This document shows positions 51,937 through 63,904 of a DNA stretch of 64,000 nucleotides, piece after piece. This DNA comes from Amphirosellinia nigrospora (taxonomy: Eukaryota; Ascomycota; Sordariomycetes; Xylariales; Xylariaceae). The translations under genes were made by a program, and so were the position numbers. The stretch lies in contig SCHM01000007.1 of the NCBI GenBank assembly GCA_004123355.1, forward strand, positions 1,240,001 to 1,304,000, given 5' to 3'. Every line of letters begins with the position of its first letter. Positions within the stretch are counted from its first letter, which is position 1. The notes beneath the pieces are model-generated. The model was not told where the DNA came from. It did no database searches and saw only the letters and a list, made by a program, of their open reading frames with translations.

Positions 51937-52151
51937 TAAAAAAAACTTTTAATAAAATATAACAATAATATTTAAAAATAAAAACTCTAAATATAAATCT
52001 TATAAGCGCGGCTATAAGATCTACCTTTATAAGTTTTATATAGCAGCAACTAGATAGCTGGCAGGCCTAACGGCCTGCTAGGCCCTTGCGCATAAACCAC
52101 ACACAAAGGGTGGCAGTTTAAGCCTGCTACTCCGCTTGGAGATCTATGTTA
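51937..52151 (+). repeat. Family C right LTR (215 bp)
   Basis: Better preserved than its partner. It shows a perfect 7-bp hairpin GCAGGCC/GGCCTGC with loop TAAC at 52061-52078 and GGGTGGCAGTTTAAGCC near 52110. The CCCGA duplication follows immediately. Confidence 0.8.
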
Positions 52152-54228
52152 CCCGATAATTTTTTATTATTTATTTTTTAATTTATTATAATTTTAAATA
52201 ATTTAAATAAAATAACGTTTTTATTTTAATATATTAAATAAAAAATTATATAATATTAAAATAGTTTTTTTATATTAATTATTAAAACTTTAGTTAATTT
52301 ATTTATATAAAATTTTTATAATATATTAAATTATATTATTAAAAAAAAATGTATTAATTTTTAAAAAATAAACTATAAGCTTAATAAATATTATTATATA
52401 AAAAACCTAAATTATAAAATAAAAAATCGTTTATAATTAAAAAAATAAAAAATTTATAAGCTTAAAAACCTATAATTAAATAAAAAAATCGTAATAATTA
52501 AAAAAAAATTAATTATAAAAAAAATAAATATATATATAATAATATAAATTATATAATAAATTTAACTATAATATATAAATTTATTAAAATATTATAAAAA
52601 TATTTAATAAATTAAAATTTAAATAATTTATATTAATTATATAAATAATTATTAAATTATTTCGAATAAACGTATAAAAGTTAATAATATAACTTATTTT
52701 AATTAAATAGCTTATTTAAATAAAAATACGTTAAATTAAAATATTAGTTTAAAAAATAAAGCTAAAAATAATAGTATAGTTATAAAAAAAACTAAAAATT
52801 AAAAAATTATAAATATAATATTAAAAATAACTATATAAACTTTACTAAAAACGCTATTGGCGTAAAAAATAAATATATATTTAAATAGGGCATAAGATTA
52901 TTTTTTATTAAAAACAGTATGTATAATAATATTATCGCTAAATTTTATTAAAATATTATTTTTATATTTTATAATATTATATATTTTATTTAATATATAT
53001 TATATAATTTTCATATTTATATAGTATTAATATTATATATATAATAATATTATTATTATAAACAATATAATTATAATAACGTTTTTTTTATGATAATAAT
53101 ATTATATTTAAATATTATAAATATAAATAAATAATATATTTTATAAACGGGCGTAAAATAATTAAATATTATTATTATTTTTTTATATATTAATTATAAT
53201 TAAATATTATAATTATAATTTTTATATAAATATATTTAAAATAACGTTTATTAATTAAAATTAAATTATACGGATAAATTTATATTTTAATTATAATATA
53301 ATTAATTTTTTAATAAAATAAAAAATTTAAAACTAACGTTTAATTTATGAAAAAATATATTTAATATATATAAATATAAATAATAAGTTAAAAAAACAAG
53401 CAAAAAACCCGTATAATAATTATATAATTATTATTAATAAAGTTAAAAATTTTATAAATTTTATAAAAAACTTTAAAATAAAAAACCGAATTTATTATTA
53501 AAATAAATTATTATTATATAAAAATATAAAATATTATTATTAAATATATAATATTATAAAACTATTAAAAATTAATATTTTTAAAATATTTAATTTAATT
53601 AAATAATAATATTTAAAAAATAATTAATAATTTAGCTTAAACTATTTTTGATTAATAGTTATTAAAGTTTAAAATTTATTTAAAAATTAAAAAAAATTAA
53701 AAAATATTATAGCTTATTATTTAAATATAATTTTAAAATAATTAATATTAACCTAAATATATTAATATATAAAAAAATTAAAATTTTATATATTTAATAG
53801 TATAATTTATAAATTTAATATTTTACTAAATATAATAAAAATTTTTTAATTAAAACTAGTTTAATATAGTTTATCATTTTAAACCTATACATAAAAGTTT
53901 TAAAATATCAGTTTTAATCCTTAAAAATAATAATTATAAATAATAAACTAATATATTTTAAATAATAATAATTTTTATTCATATTATTTTTATTTTTAAA
54001 TAAATATAAGTTTTATATAGCTATAAAGTTATTATTAATAAAATATAAATAAAATAATAAAAAAATAATATAATAAAAAAATAATAATAAATAATAATAA
54101 TATAATAATAAAAATAAAAATACTAATAAAAAAATAAAAATTATAGCAATAAGAAAAATAATATAAATAATAATTTAATTAAAAAAAAATATAGCAATAA
54201 TAATAATAAAAACGCTATTTTGTTTTTT

Positions 54229-54242
54229 AAAAAGGGGGCGAA
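54229..54242 (+). other. Polypurine tract of family A
   Basis: AAAAAGGGGGCGAA directly abuts the LTR start TATAATACT. It is the only unmutated example here. The matching tracts elsewhere are RIP-altered (AAAAAAGAAATAAA before 55435; GGAAAACAAA on the minus strand of copy III). It fixes the coding strand of family A. Confidence 0.75.
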
Positions 54243-54388
54243 TATAATACTATGTTAAAAATATTATTTTTAAAATAATATTTAATAAACTAAATATTGT
54301 CCGTAAAATATTATTTTTAAAATAACGTTTAATATAAACTTAGGTTAATAATTTAATAACTTTAAAATTATTAAACTATACGTTATTA
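54243..54388 (+). repeat. Extra family A LTR inside copy IV (146 bp)
   Basis: Full-length LTR, TATAATACT...CTATACGTTATTA, without the 45-bp deletion of the outer LTRs. It is preceded by a 3' untranslated region and polypurine tract, and followed by a second, partial 3' region ending in the LTR at 55435. Confidence 0.75.
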
Positions 54389-55434
54389 TTATTATTATAC
54401 GAAAATATAAATATTATTATTAAATAGATAATATTATAAGATTATTAAAAGCTAATTATTAAAATATAATTAAAACTTTAATTTATTACATAATTATAAT
54501 ATTAGTTTTTTATTAATAATAATATTATTTAAAAATAATTTATTAATAATATAATTATAATAACTAATTAATATAAATATTATAATTTAAACTATAATTT
54601 AATTAATTATTAACGTTATATTAAATAAAGAAACTATAAAAATATTATTTTTATTAAAGCTAATAATAATAATAATAATATTAAAATTAATAAAAACTAT
54701 AAAAAATAAAAAGCTATTAATAATAATAATAATAATAATTTATTAATAATAATAAAAACTACGAAATTATTATTATTTGTTTAAAAATAATTACGCTATA
54801 AAATATATATTTAAAATAAAAATAAATAATATTATTAAATTAAAAATATATAATATTACGTTATAAAATATTTTTTAATTATTTTTTCTAAGTTTATAAA
54901 TATTTTTTAAGTTTATAAACGTTTTAATTAATATTTTAAACTAGTTTTATTAAATTAACAATTTTTATAATAATGATAATATTTTTATAAAAATAACGAT
55001 ATTTTTTAGAATAATAATAATATTTTTTATAATAATAACGATATTTATTTTTATTTTTATTTGCGTTTCTAAGCAAAAAATATTACCTTAATACTTTTTA
55101 TAATAGTTTTTGCTTTTATTTTTTAAATAAACTAATATATTTTAAATAATAATAATCCTTTTAATATTTTTACTTTTTTTTTTTAAACGAATATAAGTTT
55201 TATATAGCTATAAAGTTATTATTAATAAAAATATAAATAATAATAATAAAAAAATACTAACGATAAAAAAATAATAACAAAAATAATAATACCGTTAAAA
55301 ATAAAAATAAAAATAATACTAAAAAAAATAAAAATTATAGCAGTAAAAAAATAATATAAATAATAATTTAATAAAAAAAAATATAACGATAATAATAACA
55401 AAAACGTTATTTTATTTTTTAAAAAAGAAATAAA

Positions 55435-55528
55435 TATAGCGCTATTTTAAAAATATTATTTTTAAAATAATATTTAAACTTAAGTTAATAATTTAATAAC
55501 TTGAAAATTATTAAACTATACGCTATTA
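55435..55528 (+). repeat. Family A LTR, short variant (3' LTR of copy IV)
   Basis: 94 bp, TATAGCGCT...CTATACGCTATTA, with the same central deletion as 35728-35826. ATTAAA follows, as it precedes the left LTR. Confidence 0.7.
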
Positions 55529-56454
55529 ATTAAATATATATAAAAATATTTTAATTGTTAAGTTTATTATTTAAAAAAATTATAATAAATATTATAAAAA
55601 AAAACTTTAATTAAATAAATTAAAAAAAAAATAACTTTATTATTTTAACGTTATTAAAAATTTTAATATTTTAATTTATTAATTATTTATTATTAAAATA
55701 AAATTTATTATTTTATTAAATTTAAATAAAATATTATAAAAATTATTAAATTTATAATATTTAATATAATAATTATAAATATTATTTATTTTATATAAAT
55801 AATAATATAACTATTAAAAAATAAAAAAAGTATTTTTTTATTATTAAAATTATTATAGTTTTAAATTATTATAACGTTATTTAATATTTAATGTTTATTT
55901 TTTATTATAAAAAATTTTAGCGCTAAAAAAAAACTAATAACGTTAAAAAAACTAATAATGTTATTAAAAAATATTTATAAATTAATTTTTTTACATAAAA
56001 AAAACGTTAATATTATAAAAAATTATATAAAATATATATCAAAATTTAATATAAAAAATAATAATAATAATAATAACTATATAAATATAAAATATTTTAA
56101 ATATAAATTATCAAATTAAATTATTAGTTTAATTTAATTTAATTATTAAATTAGCTAGTATAACAATATTATTTATTTTTTCAAATTATATTTAATTAAA
56201 AAATATATATTATATTTAAATATAATATATTTAAAAAATAAATATATAAATAGTTTTATAGTTTGTTAATTATATTAGCTTTTAATATATTATATTTAAA
56301 TTAGTTCGTTATTTTAAAAAAAATATTATATAATACGTAAAAAAAAAACTAAAACTTAAATTTTTCATAAATTAAAAATAATACGTTAATTAATTATATT
56401 AAAAAAAATTTATTTAATAAAATAATATATAAATAATAATTAATTATAAAACTA
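55529..56454 (+). mobile_element. R-family copy R2, third fragment
   Basis: Collinear with about 39216-40085 of the full R element and continues the fragment that stopped at 35727. It is cut by the LTR of family A copy III at 56455. The remainder of R2 is not seen in the window. Confidence 0.7.
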
Positions 56455-56601
56455 TTAATACCGTATAGTTTATCAATTTTAAAGTTATTAAATTATTAAC
56501 CTAAGTTTATATTAAACGTTTCTTTAAAAATAATGTTTTATAGATAATATTTAGTTTATTAAATATTATTTTAAAAATAATATTTTTACAATAGCGTTAT
56601 A
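56455..56601 (-). repeat. Family A LTR (3' LTR of copy III)
   Basis: 147 bp, TAATACCGTATAG...GCGTTATA, followed by TTTGTTTTCC, the complement of a partly preserved polypurine tract GGAAAACAAA. Confidence 0.75.
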
Positions 56602-57840
56602 TTTGTTTTCCTTTTAAAAAATAAAATAATGTTTTTATTATTATTATTACTATATTTTTCTTTAATTAAACTATTATTTATATTATTTTTTTTATTATAA
56701 TCCTTATTTTTTTTTTTTTTTTAACGTTGTTATTACTCTTATTATTTTTTTGTTGTTAATATCCTTTTATTGTTATTATTTATATCTTTATCGCCAAAAA
56801 CTCCGCAGCCATATAAAACCCGTATTTATATTATCGTTTAAAATATATCGGTTTATTTAAAAAGTAAAAAAAAAATACTAATAAGGATTATTTATTGTTG
56901 CAAAAAATATCGGTCTAATATTTTTTACTTAAAGCTATAAATAAACATTTTATTTTTATTTATAAAATAAAAATAAAAATATAAATAAATATTATTATCG
57001 TTATAAAAAATATTATTATTATTATATAAAATATCATTATTGTTATAAAAAATATTAATTTAGAAAAACTAATTTAAAACGTTAATTAAAACGTTTATAA
57101 ACTTAAAAAAATATTTATAAACTTAAAAAAATAATTAAAAAATATTTCGTAAAATAATATTATTTATTTTTGTTTCGATAATATTATTTATTTCTGCTTT
57201 AATAGTACTATTTATTTTTATTTTAATATATATATTTTATAGCAGAATTATTTTAAACAAATAATAATAATTTAGTAATTTCTGCTACTATTAATAAATC
57301 GTTATTATTATTATTGTTTTATTTAATAATTTATAATAATATTTAGCTATTATTTTAATAGTATATTTATTTAGCGTTATTATTATAAATAGCTTTTTAC
57401 TAGCTTTAACATCGTTATTATTATTAGTTTTAATAAAAATAATATTTTTATAGTTTGTTTATTTAATATAACGTTAATAATTAGTTAGGTTATAGTTTAA
57501 ATTATAAATTTATATTAATTAGTTATTTTAGTTATATTATTAATAAATTATTTTTAAATAATATTATTATTAAAAAAAACTAATAAATAATTATTCAGCG
57601 GCTTAAAATTTTAATTGTATTTATAAATAGTTATATTAATTAGTAGTTTTATTTAAAAATTTTATTTTTATATTTTAATTATATTTATTATTTTTTAATT
57701 TAAAATTCTAGGTTTTATTTTTTTTTAAATAGCTTTTTTATTATTATTTTAATATTATTTTATAAAAAGTTTATTTTATTTAATAAGTTTTATTTTAGTA
57801 GTATATTTTTATATTATATTTTTTAGTTTAATATTATTAA

Positions 57841-58387
57841 CAGGGTTGGAATTTAGTATACTAATTTAGTATATACTAATACTAATACTAATTTAGTATT
57901 TGGGTTTGAATACTAATACTCGCTTAGTATATACTAATTTAGTTTAGTATTTAAGCATACTAATACTAAAAGAAAAATACTAGCTTAGTATATACTAAAA
58001 TATACTAATACTAAATTAGTTTTAGTAATACTAAGATACTAATACTAAAGTGGGGCATTAAAATGAGGTATTATATAGAAAAAAAATATTTTATATATTA
58101 GAAATATTGAATATTATTCTATATAACTTAATAAAATAAATATTTTAATTGTTTTTTTTTAATTAAATAATAAAATTAAAATTTAACTTTTTTTTTTTTT
58201 TTTTTAGTATTTAGTATATACTAAACTAAGATACTAATTTAGTATATACTAAAATATACTAATACTAATTTAGTATTTCAAAATGAATACTAATACTAGC
58301 TTAGTATTTTAAAATCAATACTAATACTAATACTAATTTAGTAATACTAATTTAGTCCTTATACTAAATACTAAATTTCCAACCCTG
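57841..58387 (-). mobile_element. hAT-type MITE, copy 2 (547 bp)
   Basis: Reverse-complement copy of the element at 31834-32384 with few differences (for example CAAACCC for CAAATCC). It has the same terminal inverted repeats and a perfect 8-bp duplication ATTATTAA (57833-57840, 58388-58395). It is not RIP-mutated. The near identity of the two copies indicates recent mobility, which would need a hAT transposase encoded elsewhere. Confidence 0.9.
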
Positions 58388-58560
58388 ATTATTAAGCGTT
58401 AAAAAAAAATTAAAAAATATTATAGCTTATTATTTAAATTACGTTTTAAAATAATTAATATTAAACTAAACATATTAATATATAAAAAATTAAAACTTTA
58501 TATATATTTAGTAGTATAATTTATAAATTTAATATTTATTAATATAATAAAATAGCTTCG
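58388..58560 (+). mobile_element. Inverted family A fragment within copy III
   Basis: Matches plus-strand family A at about 53690-53850, that is, the reverse complement of copy I about 3974-4130. The same interval is missing from its proper place in copy III (the jump near 58690), so a piece appears to have been excised and reinserted inverted beside the MITE. Confidence 0.6.
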
Positions 58561-61500
58561 ATTTTTTTTTAAACTTTTTTTATTATTTTGCTAAACTTTT
58601 ATTATTTTTATATTTATTACAAAATATTTTTTATTATTACTAAACCTTTATATATAATATTATTTTAAACTTTAATAACGTTATTTATTTTTTGCTATAA
58701 TTAAACGTTAGTTCCAAAACTTTTTATTTTATTAAAAAATTAAATATATTATAATTAAAATATAAATTTATTTATATAACTTAGTCCTAGTTAATAAATA
58801 TTATTTTAAATATATTTATATAAAAACTATAATTATAATATTTAATTATAACTAATATATAAAAAATAATAATAATATTTAATTATTTACGCCCGTTTAT
58901 AAAATATATTATTTATTTATATTTATAATATTTAAATATAATATTATTATTATAAAAAAACGTTATTATAATTATATTGTTTATAATAATACATTATTAT
59001 ATATATAATATATAATCTATATAAATATGAAATATTATATAATATTATATAAATATAAAATATATAATATATAAAAATATAAAATAATATTTTAGTAAAG
59101 TTTAGCGATAATATTATTATAAATATTATTTTTTAATAAAAAATAGTTTATACTTTAGTTAAATATATATTTATTTTTTACGCTAATAATATTTTTAATA
59201 AGATTTATATAGTTATTTTAATATTATATTTATAATTTTTTAATTTTTAATTTTTTTATAACTATATTATTATTTTTAACTTTATTTTTATTAAACTAAT
59301 ATTTTAATTTAAACTTTTTAAGCTTTATTAACTATTTTTTATTATATTTTATATTAAATCGGCAATATTTTTTATTAATAGTATTTTTAAATATTATTTA
59401 TTATATTAAACTTTAAAACTTTTTTATTTAATTATATATTTTAATAATAAATATTTTTTTAAACAATTAATTTATTTAGTAAAAATATTATTAATTTTAT
59501 ATAATATTTATTTATTATTATTTTTTCGATAAAAATATATTTTAATATTAATTTGTATTTTTAAAAAAAGTTAACTTTGTTTAATATTAAATATATATAT
59601 TATAAATATTATTTTATAAACTTTTTAATATTATAAAAGTTTAGTTTATATATTAATTTATTTATTTTTATTAATAAAAACGGTTCAGTTTTTATATAAA
59701 CTATTTATAAATAAATTTTTTAAACAAATAGTATTTTTTATAAAATTATAAAAAAACTTTATTTTAACGTTAAATTATATAAAATTAGATTTAACGTTAT
59801 ATTATATTTTAACGTTTATTATTATAAATTATTATAATTTTTATATTTTATTCATATATTTTATAGCTTAAAACTTAATATTAATTCGTTTAGTAATATT
59901 TAATAACTATAAATTTAGCATTATTTATATTATATCATAATATAAATATAATATTTAATTATATTAATTTTAAATTTATTATTATATAATATTAAATAAT
60001 AATCTTAATATTTTAATTATATTATTTGTTTTAATTATTAGTTTATAAATAATAGCTTATTAATACCGCTAATATTATTTTATTTTTATTATAATATTTA
60101 TTATAGCTTTAATATAAACTTAAGGTTTTAATTTAAAATAAACTTATATAATATTTTTTAATTAATAATAATAATATTAATATTAATATAATTATTTATT
60201 TTATTATTATATATTTCATATTTTTTAATATTAATAAAAATTTTTTTATTAAATTTATATATTATTATTAATAAAATATTAAATATATTATATTTAAATA
60301 TTTATTAAAAAACTGAATAAATAATATTTTTAATAGTTTTATAATAAAATTTATTATAATTATATAAAATAATATTAATAGCTTTTAAATTAGTTTTAAT
60401 TTATTAAATATTTTTTACTAATTTATTATATTATTTAAATATTATAAATATATATTAATGTTTTTTTATTTATTTAGCTATATTATATTATAAAATTTTA
60501 AAGTTTATAATATATTTTTTAGCTTAAAATAATATTTTTATTATATATTATTTTTAAAATATTGTCTTAATATATATTTAAAATATATATTATTTTTATC
60601 CGTTTAAATATTAAAAATATAAAAACTATTTATTATTATATATAAAAATATAATTAATAAGTAAAATAAAAATTGCATTGTTTTTTTTTTTTTTAAATTT
60701 AAAATAGTTAATTTACGTTTTTCAATTTTTACGATTATTTTGCGAATTTTCGATTTATATTATATTTTTACTATAGTTTTAATTTTTAGTTTTTATTTAT
60801 ATATATTTTTATTTTTATAAATATCCGATTTTATTAATAATATTTTTAAACAAATTATAATTAATATTTTTGCTATTATATTATTTATTACGTTTATAAT
60901 TATTAATAAATATAAAAAAATATTTAAAACTAAATTTATTTTTCTAGAAATATATTTAATATTAAACTAAAACTATAATAAATACATTAACGTTATTATT
61001 AGTTTTATATTAAACTTAATAATATTTATTAATTATAAATTTATTTAATTAATAATTTTTATTATTATTTAATAATTAAAAATATTATTATTAAATTATA
61101 TATAATTATATTTAAACTTTAAAATTATAATATATTTATTTAAATAAAATATTTTTAGCTTTATTATACTATATTAATATTTATTTTTAAATACTATTTT
61201 ATTTAAAATAAAATAAACTATATTAAATTAATAGTTAATTATTATTTGTTTTAGCTTTTATTTATATAAAAACTATTATTTTATATTTTTTTTAAAACGT
61301 TTAATTTAATAAAATATAATTTAAATAAATTTTATTAATATTATATATATTTATGTTTATTAGTTTAAATTTATATTTTTCATATAAATTTTATAACTTA
61401 TTTATAGTCCGCTAATACTATTAAATAATTTATATTAAAATATATGATATAATATTAAATATTTCGTTTCATATAAAAACGTTTATTTTAAAAAACTTCG

Positions 61501-63810
61501 TTTAATATAATTTATTATTTTTAGCTTTATTTATTATTAGTTTATTTTAAAAATATATTTTAATATTATTATATAATATAATAAACTAAAAATTTCGTTT
61601 TATTTAAAAATTTTTATTTATAATTATAATAAATAAACATATTTATATTATTAGCTAATTAATTTTAAATAATTATATAGTTTTAATTAAATAAAAAAAA
61701 TAATTAGTTTATTTTTTTATTAAAATATTTTATAAAAAATTTTTTATTTATTTTTTAACTTTATTTATTATAATATAGCTTTATTTTTTTAACTTCTATT
61801 TTTAAAATTAAATATTTTAGTTATTTAATACTGATATTATTTTATTTTTTATACTAATATATATACTATTTAATATTTATTAAAGCTTAATTTATTAATA
61901 ATATATTTGTTAAAATAAATAATAATATAGCAAAAATATTTATTTTATTTATTATATTTATAATAGCTTTTATTATTTTTATAATTTTATTTATTTTAAA
62001 AGTTTTTATAACTATTGTATAAACCTTATTATTTTTATAGTTATTATATAAATTTTATTATTTTTAGCTATATTTACTATATTATTAATAGTTTATCAAA
62101 AATTTTCGGCCGCTTTAATATATTTAATATTATATTTTTAACTATAAAAATAATATTTATTTTAATTATTTATATTTTAATTAATATATTTTATTAAATT
62201 AATATTAATTATTTAATTAATTAAAATTTAAGTCTAAATATTAAATTAATTAAAATCTTAAAAATATAAAAATATTTATTATTATAAAATTAAATAATAT
62301 ATTAAAGCAAAAATAAGCTATATTTACTATAGCTTAACTTATATTTTATAAACTATAAATATTATAATATAATTTTTGTTTACTTTTTAAATATATTAAA
62401 ACAACGTGTAAATTTATAATTATTATTAGTTTATTATAAATTTATTAAAAGTTTAAATATATATATTTTATATATATATTATAAATAAAAACTTTATATT
62501 TATATTATAGTTATAATAGTTTTAGATTATTTTATTATTTATATAAAATAAATATATTTTTTAAAATTTTTGTTTTTATATATAAGTTTTCTAATATATT
62601 TTAAAAAACATTTATAATATTTTAATAATATTTAAAATTAATTTTCGTAATATAAATTTAAAACTTTATTTTAGTTATTTTTATAACTTTATTAAATATT
62701 TTAACGTATTATATTTAAGTTTTTTTTAAAAAAGTTAAAAAAAATTATTTTATAGAATTTTTGCTTAATAAAGTTTAAAAATACTATTTTATAAACGTTA
62801 TAACTAAATAAATATTTTATTAATATATATTATTATTAAACGTAATATATTTTTTAATCTTATAAAACTTTAAAAATTCGGGTTAAAATAATTTACTAAT
62901 TATATCTTTTAATTATTTCTGGACGTTATTTTATTATTAAGCGTTTAATTAATATTTTAGTTATGTTTGAAATATTTTTTATTAATATTTTAATAAAATT
63001 TTTTAGCTATTACTATTTTTATAATTCAAATAATTTCAATAGCTTTTTGCTATATTTTTTTATTTAGTAGTATTATTATTTTATTTATTAAAATAAAAAA
63101 TAAAAATAAAATAAATATTTTAATAAATTTAAAACTAAGTTAAAATTAAAAATTAATTTAAATAATTTAAAAGCTATATATAATTTAAACCGAAATATAA
63201 TTTTAGCTTTAAATATATATAGCTTAAACTATAATAAATATATATTATTTTTATTATTTTTATTATTTTTATTAATTAAGCTATATATTAAGCTATTTTA
63301 CCCTAAGTTTTTTTAAAAAAAATATTAAAAAAAAAGAAAAATTTATTAGGACTTTTAAGTTATTATTAAATACTATTTATATTTAATAATATTAATTTAA
63401 TAATTATAAATAAAAAATTATTATAATAGCTTAATTAAATATATATTTATTTATTTAAATTATAATATTATAATATTATAATATTATAAACGATATAATT
63501 ATTTAAAATTTAGTTTATAAAATAATAGCTTTTTATAGCCAAAACTTAATTATTTACCGGTAAAATTAGTTAAAAAAAGGTTATAAAAATTTTAAATATA
63601 TTAAAATATAAACTTATTAAATTTTTAAACCTAAATAAATACCTATTTTTTTATAAAAATAAATATTAATAATAAAATATAAACTTAAAAATTAATTCTA
63701 TAAAATAAAAATAAATAAAATAATAAAACTATAAACAGTATTTTAACTAAATATAAAATAAATATTTTAAATAAAAAAAAAAAAAATTATTTAAAAAATA
63801 TAAAAATTAA

Positions 63811-63904
63811 TAATATAACTAGTCGATAATATAACTAGGCAAATATATAAGTTATATATAAACGTTATATAACTAGGCGAATTATATATAAGTTATATAT
63901 AACT
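63811..63904. repeat. Tandem repeat in family A 5' region (copy III)
   Basis: Two units of about 37-43 bp containing TAACTAGGC followed by TATATATAAGTTATATATAA, plus a short duplicated ATAATATAACTAG. It is equivalent to the array at 31124 in copy II. Confidence 0.7.

Larger units (their letters stand above)
44609..52151 (+). mobile_element. Family C LTR retrotransposon, full length (7.5 kb)
   Basis: Two direct LTRs (44609-44817 and 51937-52151), both beginning TAAAAAA and ending TATGTTA or TATATTA (RIP-altered TG...CA), with a perfect 5-bp duplication CCCGA at 44604-44608 and 52152-52156. The F left arm near 43460 shows the empty site. The 7.1-kb internal region is heavily RIP-mutated with no readable frame and is interrupted by an R solo unit at 45519. 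The strand is given by LTR reading direction only; primer site and polypurine tract are not clear, so the coding direction is uncertain. It is the only copy in the window, so RIP implies other copies elsewhere. Confidence 0.8.
36494..52742. mobile_element. F: long inverted-repeat (foldback-like) element, ~2.3 kb net
   Basis: The left arm (36494-36857 continuing at 43285 to at least 43560) is the reverse complement of the right arm (about 44500-44608 continuing at 52157-52742). For example, ATGTATTTTTATTTAA at 36494 pairs with TTAAATAAAAATACGT ending near 52742, and TTATTCGAAATAATTT near 36558 pairs with the complement near 52672. The R element interrupts the left arm and the C element the right arm. 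Without them F is about 2.3 kb, with arms of at least ~650 bp, possibly meeting near 44060. Long terminal inverted repeats suit a Mutator-like or foldback transposon, but no clear target duplication was found. RIP has affected both arms. Confidence 0.6.
35728..55528 (+). mobile_element. Family A copy IV (plus strand) with large nested insertions
   Basis: The outer LTRs (35728-35826 and 55435-55528) share the same internal deletion of about 45 bp relative to all other family A LTRs, which marks them as partners. Both flanks carry ATTAAA, and R sequence on either side is contiguous in the full R element near 39212. The 5' untranslated part is 35827-36493 and the 3' part 52743-54242 and 54400-55434. 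The ~6.5-kb coding middle of family A is missing; in its place is the inverted-repeat element F. An extra LTR lies at 54243. This may be a non-autonomous derivative or the product of deletion and recombination. Confidence 0.65.

Noticed and set aside
62015-62197. Open frame of 60 codons rich in I, Y, F, N
   Set aside because: Composition is exactly what random AT-rich DNA gives. It lies within family A copy III, and the same place in copies I and II is not open.
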